Of a stretch of DNA of 64,000 bases, positions 17,591 through 26,504 are shown one piece after another (the first letter of the stretch is position 1; each line of letters begins with the position of its first letter). Source of the stretch: Methylobacterium sp. E-005 (GTDB taxonomy: Bacteria > Pseudomonadota > Alphaproteobacteria > Rhizobiales > Beijerinckiaceae); assembly GCF_022829725.1 (NCBI RefSeq), contig NZ_JAKSYG010000153.1:90492-154491 (forward strand), given 5' to 3'. Below the pieces are notes generated by a model. It made no database searches and had not been told where the DNA came from. It saw only the letters and a program-made list of their open reading frames with translations. The position numbers and the translations under genes are program-made.

Positions 17591-17639
17591 CGCTCGGGAA
17601 GGCTGTCTCGGATCCCGGGCAACACGATGGGAAACGGTG

Positions 17640-18380
17640 TCAGCCATGGCCCGCCTTGGCGACGAGCTCGCGCAGGGTCCGGCCCGTGGCCTCGCCGGTT
17701 ACCGGGAGCTTGGCGCTGCGCTCGAACTTCTCGATCGCCGCGCGGGTGCCCGGGCCCATCGCGCCGTCGGGCTTGACCGGATAGCCGAGCTTGGTCAGGG
17801 CCTTCTGGGCCCGCAGGACCGGATCGGACTCCGCCTCGGCCTTCTTGGCAGGCTCCTTGGCGGGCTCCTTCGCAGCTCCCTTGGCGGTCTCCTTGGCGGC
17901 CGGTTTCGCGGCGAGCCGGGCCGGGGCGGCCTTCGGGGTCACCGAGGCGGTGGTCTCGTCGGCGCGGATCAGCTCGCCGATCGTGTCCCGGGTCGCCGGC
18001 TTGGCGGGAATCTTCTCCGGTTCGGGGCGGGCCGAGACCGGGTCCCGGGCGATCTCCCGCACCGGCTCCCGGGCCGCCTCGCGCGCGACCGGGACGGCCT
18101 CGCGCGCGGGGGGCGCCTTCTGGGCGAGCTTCGGCAGGATCGGGGCCGGATGGCGGTGGGCTTGGTAGCCGAGGGCGTTGACGCAGATGAAACCGGCCGC
18201 ACCCAGGCCCACGAGGCTGCTGAGGACGGTACCGGGGCTGTTGCGGCAGGTGGTGCCCGTGGCCTTCAGCGCGCCGACGAGGACGGAACGCCAGTCCCCC
18301 TGGACGGCTTTGCGCCGCGCGGCCGGGCGGCGCGCCCGGCCGGCTTCGCCCGGGATGGTGATCTCGCGGTAGCCTGACAT
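17640..18380 (-). CDS. Peptidoglycan-binding domain protein, membrane-anchored
   Basis: A 246-residue protein with one hydrophobic segment at about 50-70 (LSSLVGLGAAGFICVNALGY). A long Ala/Pro/Lys/Glu-rich, probably disordered stretch at about 75-185 includes AKEPAKEPAKKAE-type repeats. A C-terminal PG_binding_1 domain (about 190-240) contains KALTKLGYPVKPDGAMGPGT and AIEKFERSAKLPVTG. Topology suggests an inner-membrane anchor with the domain reaching the periplasmic wall. It begins 42 bases after the DivJ-like kinase gene with a GGAAGGAG ribosome-binding site, so the two are probably one operon. A role linking the kinase to the cell wall is inference. Confidence 0.8.
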   Translation of the reverse strand: MSGYREITIPGEAGRARRPAARRKAVQGDWRSVLVGALKATGTTCRNSPGTVLSSLVGLGAAGFICVNALGYQAHRHPAPILPKLAQKAPPAREAVPVAREAAREPVREIARDPVSARPEPEKIPAKPATRDTIGELIRADETTASVTPKAAPARLAAKPAAKETAKGAAKEPAKEPAKKAEAESDPVLRAQKALTKLGYPVKPDGAMGPGTRAAIEKFERSAKLPVTGEATGRTLRELVAKAGHG

Positions 18381-18422
18381 CGTGTCTCCTTCCGGGGATC
18401 GTGTTCCGGGGGGAACTTGGGC

Positions 18423-20312
18423 TCAGCCGGTGCGGCGCAGGGCCGAACCCGATCGGGTGCCCGGCTCGGCGCTCGGCTCCGCGTCGAACAGGCCGAGCGG
18501 CAGGCGCACGACCCGGCGCGGCGCGGCGGCGCCCCGTACGGCGGTCCGGATCGGGGCGGGACCGCAGGCAGCCTCCGGCGCCCGGCACCGATGGGGCAGC
18601 GTCACGGTCACGACCGTACCGGCCTGCGGCGCGCTCTCGATCCGCATCGCGCCGCCATGCAGGCCGACCAGCCCCTGGACCACCGAGAGGCCGAGACCGG
18701 TCCCCTCGTGCTGGCGCTTGTAGTCGCCGGCTCCGGCCTGGAAGAACGGCGTGCCGAGCTTCGACAGATCCTCCGCGCCGATCCCGCAACCGGTATCGGA
18801 CACGACGATGTCGAGGCCCTCGACGCTGCGGCGCAGGGACAGGTCGACCCGGCCGCCGCGCGGGGTGAACTTCACGGCGTTCGAGACGAGGTTGATCAGG
18901 ATCTGCCGGCAGGCGCCGGGATCGGCGGTGATCTCGACCGGGCCCGAGGCGGAAACCGCCAGGGTGACGCCGGCGGCCTCAGCCCGCAGGCGCATCAGGT
19001 CGCAGCAGGACTGGAGCAGGCCCGCGACGTCGAAGGCCTCCGGCGCGTAGTCGAAATTGCCGCTCTGGATCCGGCTCATGTCGAGGAGCGTGTTGACGAC
19101 GCCGAGCAGATGATGCCCGGAGGCGCCGATGATCCCGGCATAATCTCGCGCCTGATCCGCACTGAGGCTCGGGGCACCTTCGCCCGCCAGCACCTCGGAG
19201 AAGCCGATGATCGCGTTGAGCGGCGTGCGCAGCTCGTGGGTGACGTTGGCCAGGAACCGGCCCTTGATGGCGTCGGCCCGCTCGGCCTCGGCGCGGGCGC
19301 GCTCCAGTTCCTCGGCGTGGCGGTAATGCTCGGTCATGTCGCGGGTCACCGCCACCACCGCGGTCGCGGCGTCGTACGAGCCGTGCGCGATCCGGTGGGC
19401 GCGCATCTCGGCATGGATCAGGCGCGCGCCGTCGGCCCGCCCGGCTTCGACATGAAGGCGCAGCGGCAGGGTGGCGGGACGCCCGGTCGCCGCGACGTCG
19501 CTCACCGCCTTGAGGAAGGCCGGTCGGTCGGCCACGTGGACCCGCTCCAGGAGGCCGTGGCCGTGCAGGCGCGCCGGGTCGCTGCCCAGCAGCCGGGTCG
19601 CCGATACGGAGGCGTCCACGACGCGGCCGTTGCGATCGTGCCAGGTCACGAGGTCGTCGATCGCCGAGAGCAGCAACTGATCCCGGGCCTCGTTGTCGCG
19701 CAGCTGCGCGCGCCACGCACCCTCGTTGCGCTTGTGCTCCAGGGCCTGGGCGGCGACGTGGCCGATCGCCGTCAGCGCGAAGGCCGGCAGGGCGAGGCCG
19801 GCGGAGATATCCATCACCGGCAGGGTCGCCCCGAACGCGTCGAGGCTGGCCACCGCCAGCACGCCGAGGACTGCCATGGCGGCCGCCGCCAGCGTCGCGC
19901 GCAGCGAGCCGGAGATCAGCGCCTCCACGGGGATCGCCACAAGCCAGACCGCGGCCGGGGACGCGACGCCCCCCGTGACGCTCGACAGCGCTACAACGAT
20001 CCCGGTCAGGCCCGCGGCCGACACCGCGTGGGCGAGCCAGAGGGATCCGGTGCGGACGAGCAGCACGGCGGCGAAGACCGGCAGCAGCAGGCTCACGATC
20101 GCCAGGACCTCGATGCCGGACGGCACGCCGCGCCAGAGCAGGTAGGGCGGCAGCCCGACCATCATCACGGCGCCCGTGGCAAGCCGCGACACCAGGAAGC
20201 GCTGGTGGCGGGCGCGCGCCGCGGCATCATCGGCCGCGGAGGCGTGAACCAGCCCCGTGAGACGGTCGTCGATCGAGGAAGTCAGGACTTTTTTAATAGG
20301 CAAGGCTGGCAC
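18423..20312 (-). CDS. DivJ-like PAS sensor histidine kinase
   Basis: A 629-residue membrane histidine kinase. Five to seven N-terminal helices span about 42-205. A PAS region follows at about 210-335 (LLSAIDDLVTWHDRNGRVVD). The HisKA phospho-acceptor motif FLANVTHELRTPLNAIIGF places His near 358. HATPase boxes are NLVSNAVKFTPRGG (N, about 481), DTGCGIG (G1, about 507) and GTGLGLSVVQGL (G2, about 537). This layout resembles Caulobacter DivJ, which phosphorylates the cell-cycle regulator DivK. No response regulator is adjacent, consistent with a DivK-type partner elsewhere. GTG 20312 is assumed as start. The DivJ assignment is by architecture, not proven orthology. Confidence 0.82.
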   Translation of the reverse strand: MPALPIKKVLTSSIDDRLTGLVHASAADDAAARARHQRFLVSRLATGAVMMVGLPPYLLWRGVPSGIEVLAIVSLLLPVFAAVLLVRTGSLWLAHAVSAAGLTGIVVALSSVTGGVASPAAVWLVAIPVEALISGSLRATLAAAAMAVLGVLAVASLDAFGATLPVMDISAGLALPAFALTAIGHVAAQALEHKRNEGAWRAQLRDNEARDQLLLSAIDDLVTWHDRNGRVVDASVSATRLLGSDPARLHGHGLLERVHVADRPAFLKAVSDVAATGRPATLPLRLHVEAGRADGARLIHAEMRAHRIAHGSYDAATAVVAVTRDMTEHYRHAEELERARAEAERADAIKGRFLANVTHELRTPLNAIIGFSEVLAGEGAPSLSADQARDYAGIIGASGHHLLGVVNTLLDMSRIQSGNFDYAPEAFDVAGLLQSCCDLMRLRAEAAGVTLAVSASGPVEITADPGACRQILINLVSNAVKFTPRGGRVDLSLRRSVEGLDIVVSDTGCGIGAEDLSKLGTPFFQAGAGDYKRQHEGTGLGLSVVQGLVGLHGGAMRIESAPQAGTVVTVTLPHRCRAPEAACGPAPIRTAVRGAAAPRRVVRLPLGLFDAEPSAEPGTRSGSALRRTG

Positions 20313-20612
20313 ACGCCGCGAGTACGCGTTTCCGCATCCCTCGCGCCTCCGGTTCGACTTTCGAACGACTTCCGGACGGTCGCAGAGGCGGCTTAAACGA
20401 GTGTTGCGCGACTGGTCAGAACGGTCAGGATGCTTTCCACGAGGTAACCAAAGGCATTCGGATAAGCTTCGTTCACCATCACGCGCGAAAGCGCAGGCCG
20501 GTTGAGGCCCGGTTCACGAAATCCGTCGAAATCTCGGCGTCGCGGATTCTCCCGACGGACGACGGCCGGCTTTCAGGAGAATGCGCGCCAGACCGAGCGG
20601 AGAGTCCGAATC

Positions 20613-20933
20613 ATGACCGTCCTGCTGCGCGCCGCGCTGGTAATCGGCGTGCTCTCGTATCTCGCGCTGATGCGTGGTGGCGCGGATCCGGCCGCGGAGG
20701 CGCGCAAGCTCACGGGCCCGCTGCCGAGCGCCTCGGCGGTCCTGCCGGCGGCTCTGGAGGCCGTTCCGCCTGAGACCCGCGAGCGGGCCGCCCGGGCGGT
20801 CCTGGCCCGGGGCCTGCTGGCGGAGTTGAGCCGTCGGGCCGGTGAGCCCCAAGCCGCGACCGATACCCCGTCCACCGATACCCTGGAGGCGGCTGACCGG
20901 CAGCCCGCTTGGCGGGGCATCGAAGCCCGCTGA
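20613..20933 (+). CDS. Small single-TM protein of unknown function
   Basis: A 106-residue protein with a hydrophobic N-terminus (LLRAALVIGVLSYLALMRGG) that could be a membrane anchor or signal. The rest is Ala/Glu/Arg-rich and polar. ATG 20613 follows GAGCGGAGAG. The upstream extension to 20502 is Arg/Ser-rich and unlikely to be translated. It lies divergent from the DivJ-like kinase and convergent with the DUF2336 gene. Family not recognised. Confidence rests on the clear start and hydrophobic segment in an otherwise gene-free gap. Confidence 0.55.
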   Translation: MTVLLRAALVIGVLSYLALMRGGADPAAEARKLTGPLPSASAVLPAALEAVPPETRERAARAVLARGLLAELSRRAGEPQAATDTPSTDTLEAADRQPAWRGIEAR

Positions 20934-20945
20934 CGCCGCCCTCCG

Positions 20946-22067
20946 TCAGCCCGCCTCCGCCTTGGAGGCCGGGCGGGTGCGTGCCGGCAGCGTCGCGCGC
21001 TGCCCGGCACCGCTCTGGCGCAGCTTGGCCTCCGGGCCGTGGAGCGGTTGGTGCGGCTCGCTGCGCCCGCGCTCGGCGAGGGGCCGGTCGAGGATCGCCG
21101 CCACGAGATCCCGCGCCGCCGGCCGGCTCACCGTGCGGAACAGGCGGACGAGGTCGGCCACGCGCTCGGCCGAGCGGGCGACGCCCTGGTTGAGGGTGAG
21201 GAAGATGTAGACCGCCTCCTCCTCGTGCAGGCCGGCCGCGCGCAGGCCGAGGGTGAGGAGGTCGTAGCGGGCGCCTGGACCGGTGACCACGCCCAGGAAA
21301 TCGTGGGGCAGGCCGAGCCCGTCCGCGAGCGCCGCCACGAAGGCCGCCACATCGTGCGCGGCCGAGAGCCGGGTCAGGGCTTCGCCGAGGTCGCGGGGCG
21401 CAGGCGGGCAGGGGCGCAGCGCGGCCGTCGCCTCCACGCTCCCGCCGATCACCGCGCGGCGCATCGGGTCGGCGTGCAGGTAGAGGGGCACGAGGTCGGC
21501 GGCGGAGACGTCGGGGCGCACCAGCAGCAGTCGGGCGAGCTCGGCATCGCCGCGGCCGCGGCCGACGAGCCGCGCGAGCGTCGCGCCGCGCAGGGTGATG
21601 CCGAGATTGGCGGCGAGCGCCCGGTCGATCTCGGCGCGGCCCTCGCGGGAGAGTTCGTCCGCCGCCTCACGGCTGAGCCCGGCCCGGGCGGCGATGCGGT
21701 CGGCGATGTCGGAGCCGTCGGCGAGGGCCGCGTCGATCAGGCTGCGGCTCAGCGCCGGCGCCAGTTCCACCACCGCGTCGCGGGCGCCACCGCCGCGCAA
21801 GGCGAGGGCCTCAAGGATTGCGGGCGGCGTCTCGGGGCAGGGGGCGAGCTTCCGCGCAACGACCCGGGCCGTCTCCTCGTCCACCGTGGGGATCAGGCCG
21901 CAGGCCAGAGATTCGAAGATCTCGGTGGCGGCCCGGTCGCGGCCCGGTGCCCGGACGAACAGGTCGGTCTGCACCCGCAGGATCACGGGCTTGAGATCGA
22001 GATTCTCGATGCGCGAGAGTTCGAGGAGCCCGGACAGGTCCGGCGGAGCATCGACGGATGGGGGCAT
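20946..22067 (-). CDS. DUF2336 domain-containing protein
   Basis: A 373-residue, largely helical soluble protein. Its repeated Ala/Leu/Arg-rich helices (ALALRGGGARDAVVELAP, RAGLSREAADELSREGRAEI) match DUF2336, a family restricted mainly to alphaproteobacteria and of unknown function. I chose ATG 22067 (MPPSVDAPPDLSGLLELSR) over GTG 22103, because the extra residues look like translated promoter DNA. The C-terminal 35 residues are basic and probably disordered. It is not clearly in an operon with its neighbours. Confidence 0.8.
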   Translation of the reverse strand: MPPSVDAPPDLSGLLELSRIENLDLKPVILRVQTDLFVRAPGRDRAATEIFESLACGLIPTVDEETARVVARKLAPCPETPPAILEALALRGGGARDAVVELAPALSRSLIDAALADGSDIADRIAARAGLSREAADELSREGRAEIDRALAANLGITLRGATLARLVGRGRGDAELARLLLVRPDVSAADLVPLYLHADPMRRAVIGGSVEATAALRPCPPAPRDLGEALTRLSAAHDVAAFVAALADGLGLPHDFLGVVTGPGARYDLLTLGLRAAGLHEEEAVYIFLTLNQGVARSAERVADLVRLFRTVSRPAARDLVAAILDRPLAERGRSEPHQPLHGPEAKLRQSGAGQRATLPARTRPASKAEAG

Positions 22068-22187
22068 GGACGATCGGTTTACGCAGGACTGCAGTAAGCT
22101 CACGCTAACCGCATCGACGTGAATCGACCTTTAAGATGCCCCCCGCGGGACCGTGCCGTCCTGCATCACCGCGCCTGTCCGGCGGTC

Positions 22188-22544
22188 TCAATGCGTCAGC
22201 CAGAGCCCGCCGCTCAGTACTGCCGCCGCGAAGACGATGAAGCCGACGAAGGCAGGCACGACCCAGGGCTGCCGCTGGTGCACGTATCCGGTCTTGGTCT
22301 TCTCCGACGGCGCCCGCTCGTTCTGCCGGGCCAGCCGGACCTCCTGCGAACTCGGCGGCGTTCCACCTGCCTCCTCGCAGGTTCCGAGCGGCGCCGCCCC
22401 GACATCCATGTGTGGGGTCTTGTCGGCGGTTCGGCCGCTGTCGATGTCGCCCTTGAGCTGCGCGGCGGTCGGCGCCTCCGAATCCGGCGGCGGATCGATG
22501 GTCAGATTGGCGGGTGGCGGCGGGGTTTCGGAACGCAGGGTCAT
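22188..22544 (-). CDS. Small tail-anchored membrane protein, hypothetical
   Basis: A 118-residue protein. Residues 1-90 are polar and Pro/Ser-rich. A single helix at about 96-116 (VVPAFVGFIVFAAAVLSGGL) sits at the C-terminus, followed only by WLTH, giving a tail-anchored topology. Family not recognised. The regular amino-acid pattern and helix support a real gene. It lies between DUF2336 and a GNAT gene on the same strand with gaps of about 70-120 bases. Confidence 0.6.
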   Translation of the reverse strand: MTLRSETPPPPANLTIDPPPDSEAPTAAQLKGDIDSGRTADKTPHMDVGAAPLGTCEEAGGTPPSSQEVRLARQNERAPSEKTKTGYVHQRQPWVVPAFVGFIVFAAAVLSGGLWLTH

Positions 22545-22614
22545 GGGCGGGGCTCCAGCTTGATTTGATCAACGCCTGGAAACGCCGTCGGCTGCGGTCA
22601 GGATGTCGCGGGTC

Positions 22615-23076
22615 TCACGCCTCGCCGGATCCGCGCTTGAGCAAGGGGCGCTCGAACAGTTCCGTCCCCCCGGCGAAGCCGGCCGCCGCACAGAAGGCGT
22701 GCAGGGCGGCCTGCTCCGGTCCGACGCTGAGGCGCAGCCGGTCGCACCCGGCTTGGCGCGCCGCCCGCCCGGCCGCTTTCAGCAACACCCGCCCGATGCC
22801 CCGGCGCCGGGACTCGGCCGCGACCACGAGGGCCGTGATCAGGCCGAAGGGCCGCGGCGCGTCGAGGGTGCGGACCGGGCTGAGGGCGATGAGGCCGCTC
22901 GGCGGTCCCCATTCCACGGCGACGAGAACGGTGCCGCCGTCCCGCTGCAGGCCTTCGAGCCGTGCCGCCAGATCCGCGGCGCCGACCGCCGTGCCAGCCT
23001 CGCCGAGGAGGGCGGCGAGGCCGGCGGCATCGGAGCCCGCGGCCGCCCGGATCTCCAGCCCGTACCGATTGCCCAA
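22615..23076 (-). CDS. GNAT family N-acetyltransferase
   Basis: A 153-residue acetyltransferase. The acetyl-CoA-binding segment is ITALVVAAESRRRGIGRVLL (R-R-x-G-x-G form). It is followed by GCDRLRLSVGPEQAALHAFC and a C-terminal GFAGGTELFERPL strand pair. Substrate unknown. It lies downstream of a Tat-exported cupin gene on the same strand, with a 24-base gap, so the two may be co-transcribed. Confidence 0.82.
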   Translation of the reverse strand: MGNRYGLEIRAAAGSDAAGLAALLGEAGTAVGAADLAARLEGLQRDGGTVLVAVEWGPPSGLIALSPVRTLDAPRPFGLITALVVAAESRRRGIGRVLLKAAGRAARQAGCDRLRLSVGPEQAALHAFCAAAGFAGGTELFERPLLKRGSGEA

Positions 23077-23100
23077 CGCGTGCTCCCGAACGGACGCCCC

Positions 23101-23628
23101 TCAGACCCGGCGCCAGCCCGGTTGTGCCGGGTCGACCAGCCGGTAATTCACCGGTGCCATGCCGCAGATGGCGATGACCGCCGGTTCCGTCCCGTCGCGG
23201 ACGACGCCGTCGTAATGCGGGGTCCCCGCGACCCGGCGGACGAAGCTGCCGGCTTTCACGGGCACGCAGGCGGCGGGGTCGAAATCCGCTCCGCTGTTGC
23301 ACCACCACGTGCCCGACAGGATCATGCAGTACCGGTCGGACGTGTAGGTGTGCGGTGCGCTCATGTAGCCCGGCCACCAGCGGATCAAGGTATAGTAGAG
23401 GCCGGTGCCGTTGAGGTCGCCGGTGAGATTGCACCGGTCGACGCTGCGCTCCGGGTAGCCCTTCGACGGCACCCAGGGCAGCGCATCGGGCGCGCGAATG
23501 ATGGTCTGCTCCGGGTTGAGCGGGCTGCCCTCGGCCGCATGCGCCAGGAGCAGCGGGAGCGTGCCGAGGAGTGAGGCCGCCAGAAGGTCGCGCCGGCTCG
23601 TTTCCGGCCGGGTTTGCATGTCCGTCAT
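23101..23628 (-). CDS. Exported cupin-domain protein (Tat signal)
   Basis: A 175-residue protein with a twin-arginine signal (SRRDLLAASLLGTLPLLLAHA, shown in part) at about 11-31. It is therefore probably exported folded to the periplasm. The mature part is a small beta-barrel with GYMSAPHTYTSDRYCMILSG, VKAGSFVRRVAGTPHYDGVV and a C-terminal strand, consistent with a single-domain cupin. The histidines at APHTY and TPHYDG are candidate metal ligands. Catalytic function unknown. Its stop lies 24 bases before the GNAT gene start. Confidence 0.78.
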   Translation of the reverse strand: MTDMQTRPETSRRDLLAASLLGTLPLLLAHAAEGSPLNPEQTIIRAPDALPWVPSKGYPERSVDRCNLTGDLNGTGLYYTLIRWWPGYMSAPHTYTSDRYCMILSGTWWCNSGADFDPAACVPVKAGSFVRRVAGTPHYDGVVRDGTEPAVIAICGMAPVNYRLVDPAQPGWRRV

Positions 23629-23818
23629 CGCGGGGTTCCGTCCCTGTTGCCGGCCCTCTCGTCGGCGGCCTCCGCTCGAGCAACGCAGGCACCCGGGTTT
23701 CTGTCCCGGGCCGAGGCCGCAGGCTGTTTCAATCGCGCCGACATTTCAGGATGTCGGCCGCGCGGAACGCGGGAGGCGGCCAGGGAATTGCCCCGCAGGT
23801 TCGGCAGGGGGGCGCAGC

Positions 23819-24001
23819 ATGACGGATCGGGAGCGGGATCGATCGCCGCACGGGCGGGACGATGGGGATCCACCGGATGTCGGGCAATCGAAGCCAACGG
23901 ACCAGACTCCCGATGACGGGTCTGTGCCCACCCAGCGCCGAAAGGCCGAGACCGAGATCGCCGCGGGTGACGTGGCCGACGATCTCGCCGATTTCGCCTG
24001 A
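23819..24001 (+). CDS. Small acidic hydrophilic protein, hypothetical
   Basis: A 60-residue, highly charged protein (MTDRERDRSPHGRDDGDPPD at the start, AAGDVADDLADFA at the end). ATG 23819 has a G-rich ribosome-binding stretch (AGGGGGG) just upstream. There is no hydrophobic segment, and composition suggests an intrinsically disordered protein. Family not recognised. It sits alone between the cupin gene and mucR. Confidence 0.45.
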   Translation: MTDRERDRSPHGRDDGDPPDVGQSKPTDQTPDDGSVPTQRRKAETEIAAGDVADDLADFA

Positions 24002-24097
24002 CGGGCCCGCCCCGCGGGGCCTGCGCCGTCCGGTCTCAGCACCCGGGCCCACGCGCCGAACCGTCTGCGGCTCGGCGGGGCGCCCGGATGTGCGCGA

Positions 24098-24598
24098 TCA
24101 GGCCGTTTCCTTGGCCTTGCGCGGGCGGGTCGCGCGCTTCGGCTTCTCGGCGACCTCCTCGACCGGCTCCTCGACCGCCGCGGACTTGCGGCGCTGCTGG
24201 CCGAGACCCAGGCTGCGGGCGAGTTCGGAGCGCTGCGCGGAATAGCTCGCAGCCGTCGACGGGTAGTCCCGCGGCAGCCCGAAGCGCTCGCGATACTGCT
24301 CGATCGTCAGGCCGTTGCGCGAGAGATGGCGCTTGAGCGTCTTGTACGGCTTGCCGTCGATGAAGGAGATCAGCGCATCCGGGGTCACCGACTTGCGGAT
24401 CTGGGCCGGCGTGGGCTTGTCGGCCGCCTCGGTCACAGTCGCCGCGGGGGCCGAGAGCTTCGCCAGCGCGGCGTGAACGCCCGCGAGCAGGCCGGGCAAC
24501 TCGCTGATCGGCACGGAATTATTCGAGACATACGCGGACACGATGTCAGAGGCCTGCTCGATAAAGGTCTGCTGCTGTTCAGGGGCGTTGTCGTCCAT
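24098..24598 (-). CDS. mucR: MucR/Ros family transcriptional regulator
   Basis: A 166-residue global regulator of the alphaproteobacterial MucR/Ros family, which controls exopolysaccharide, motility and cell-cycle genes by binding AT-rich DNA. The N-terminal oligomerisation helix (FIEQASDIVSAYVSNNSVPI) and DNA-binding core (FIDGKPYKTLKRHLSRNGLT, then YRERFGLPRDYP) are clear. The classical zinc-binding cysteines are absent, because the segment before FIDGK reads SVTPDALI. The C-terminal tail is basic (RRKSA, KRATRPRKAKE). The AT-rich stretch upstream (24599-24720) is a natural autoregulatory target, though this is inference. Confidence 0.92.
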   Translation of the reverse strand: MDDNAPEQQQTFIEQASDIVSAYVSNNSVPISELPGLLAGVHAALAKLSAPAATVTEAADKPTPAQIRKSVTPDALISFIDGKPYKTLKRHLSRNGLTIEQYRERFGLPRDYPSTAASYSAQRSELARSLGLGQQRRKSAAVEEPVEEVAEKPKRATRPRKAKETA

Positions 24599-25093
24599 CG
24601 TTGATTCCCTCTAAGCGGTGGTGGTGAGACGGTTCTAACGTCTCTGCAGCAAAATCAAGTCGTCGTCGAGCATTTCCCTACACAACGCCCCGACCGTTAA
24701 CACGCATATTATTCAAGCCTGCGGTGCTGCTGAAATCGTTGCCCGTGAAATCCGGTTGGCGGGAGGGCCCGTTTCACGAGTTCCGGTTCCCCGGCGCCGT
24801 GCCCGCGGCGCTGCGACCGGGCCAAGCCGGTCGCTTCGCTTGCAAAGATCGGTTTTCGGTCTGACGAGATGCGTAAAGTCTGGCATCCGGTCCTGTCATG
24901 CCGCGATTGTGTACGCCGCGCGGCCGGGAAAACCTCGCCGTGCTGCGTGGGCTGCGTCGGTTTGGCGGACGGGACCGGGGCGAAGCTTCGGGAACGAGAA
25001 CAGTCGAGAGTCTTCAAGGACCGTCACGGGCCTTGGGACCGGGCGAGACCTGGACCATAAGAGGTGGGGCGCGGCAGGACCGGGACGGTAGAC
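24599..25093. other. Gene-free spacer upstream of mucR
   Basis: About 495 bases. The mucR-proximal part is relatively AT-rich and should hold the mucR promoter. The rest contains only short GC-type open frames with no recognisable family. Confidence 0.5.
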
Positions 25094-25501
25094 GTGGATC
25101 AGGATTGGGAGCCGGGCACCGTCTTTGGCGCGCACATCCCCTTCGTGCAGGCCTGCGGGATCGAAGCGCTCGACGTGCGCGAGGGGCGAACGCGCCTGCG
25201 GCTCGCCCTGCGCCCGGATCACGCCAACAACCTCGGCATCGCCCATGGGGGCGTGCTCTGCACCCTGCTCGACGTCGCCCTCGGGACGGCGGCGCGCCTC
25301 AGCGTCGGGCGGCCCGTGGTGACCCTCGACATGCAGACCCGATTCCTGAATCCCGGGCGCGGCGTCCTGCTGGCCGAGGGGCGCGTCACCCGGGCCGGAC
25401 GTACGGTGATCTTCTGCGAGGCCGAGATCCGCGACGCCGACGGAGATCTGGTGGCGAGTGCGACCGGCCTGCTCAAGCCCGTGGGCCGATCCGCAGATTA
25501 G
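25094..25501 (+). CDS. PaaI family hot-dog thioesterase
   Basis: A 135-residue single hot-dog-fold protein. The family motif NNLGIAHGGVLCTLLDVALG (about residues 40-60) holds the helix N-terminus and the catalytic-region HGG. TLDMQTRFLNPGRGVLLAEG and AEIRDADGDLVASATG follow. It is predicted to hydrolyse acyl-CoA; the acyl group is unknown. GTG 25094 (VDQDWEPGTVFG) is preferred, and GTG 25064 would add ten Gly/Arg-rich residues. It lies 60 bases upstream of hemF on the same strand. Confidence 0.82.
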   Translation: MDQDWEPGTVFGAHIPFVQACGIEALDVREGRTRLRLALRPDHANNLGIAHGGVLCTLLDVALGTAARLSVGRPVVTLDMQTRFLNPGRGVLLAEGRVTRAGRTVIFCEAEIRDADGDLVASATGLLKPVGRSAD

Positions 25502-25561
25502 CGGAGGCGTTCGGCCGGGATCGAATTGACGGCGGCCCGGCAGGGTGGGAAAGCCTCGGGT

Positions 25562-26494
25562 ATGACGATGCCGGACGACGCGCGCGCAGCCCTGGCTGCG
25601 CCTCCCTCCGAGGCCGATGTCACGGCCATGAAATCCGAGGCCGCGGCGTGGTTCGAGACCCTCCGCGACCGGATCCTCGCGGCCCTCGAGGCCATCGAGG
25701 CGGAGGCCGAGGGTCCCTTCCACCCGGACGCGCCTGAAGAGCCGGGCACCTTCGTGAAGACGCCCTGGAACCGCACCGACCATACCGGCCGCCCCGGCGG
25801 CGGCGGCGTCATGGCGATGCTCAAGGGCCGGGTGTTCGAGAAGGCGGGCGTCCACATCTCGACGGTGCACGGCGAGTTCGCGCCGGAATTCCGCGCCCAG
25901 ATGCCGGGCGCCGCCGAGGATCCCCGGTTCTTCGCCACCGGCATCTCGCTGATCGCCCATCCCTGGAACCCGCATGTGCCAACCGTGCACATGAACACCC
26001 GCTTCGTCGCGACCACGCGGGCGTGGTTCGGCGGCGGGGCCGATCTCACCCCTGTGCTTGACCGGCGCCGCACCCAGGACGACCCGGACAGCCGCCATTT
26101 CCACGCCTGCCTGGAGCGGGCCTGCAGGGCGCATGGCGTCGACTATCCGCGCTACAAGGCGTGGTGCGACGAGTACTTCCACCTCAAGCACCGGAACGAG
26201 CCGCGCGGCATCGGCGGGATCTTCTACGATTATCGCTGGACCGGCGACCCGCAGGCCGACCTCGCCTTCACGCGCGACGTGGGGGGGGCTTTCCTCGAGG
26301 CCTATCCGAAGATCGTGCGCGACAACGTCGCTACGGCCTGGACGGAGGCCGACCGGACCGAGCAGCAGGTGCGGCGGGGGCGCTACGTCGAGTTCAACCT
26401 GCTCTACGATCGGGGCACGATCTTCGGCCTGAAGACGGGCGGCAACGTCGCCTCGATCCTGTCCTCGATGCCGCCCACGGTGCGCTGGCCGTGA
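25562..26494 (+). CDS. hemF: Oxygen-dependent coproporphyrinogen III oxidase
   Basis: Haem biosynthesis enzyme that converts coproporphyrinogen III to protoporphyrinogen IX using O2. The 310-residue protein matches HemF throughout. [12 protein letters not shown] and [20 protein letters not shown] lie in the N-terminal part. [20 protein letters not shown] is the signature with the active-site histidine region. [30 protein letters not shown] and the C-terminal [12 protein letters not shown] follow. ATG 25562 is chosen as start. The upstream thioesterase and downstream helicase are on the same strand with short gaps, but the functions are unrelated. Confidence 0.96.
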   Translation: MTMPDDARAALAAPPSEADVTAMKSEAAAWFETLRDRILAALEAIEAEAEGPFHPDAPEEPGTFVKTPWNRTDHTGRPGGGGVMAMLKGRVFEKAGVHISTVHGEFAPEFRAQMPGAAEDPRFFATGISLIAHPWNPHVPTVHMNTRFVATTRAWFGGGADLTPVLDRRRTQDDPDSRHFHACLERACRAHGVDYPRYKAWCDEYFHLKHRNEPRGIGGIFYDYRWTGDPQADLAFTRDVGGAFLEAYPKIVRDNVATAWTEADRTEQQVRRGRYVEFNLLYDRGTIFGLKTGGNVASILSSMPPTVRWP

Positions 26495-26504
26495 CGGGGC
26501 TGTC

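Noticed and set aside
18417..20396. 659-residue plus-strand open frame
   Set aside because: Antisense to the histidine kinase; no recognisable fold.
24709..25017. Possible 102-residue gene upstream of the thioesterase
   Set aside because: No ribosome-binding site, no domain, composition like random sequence.
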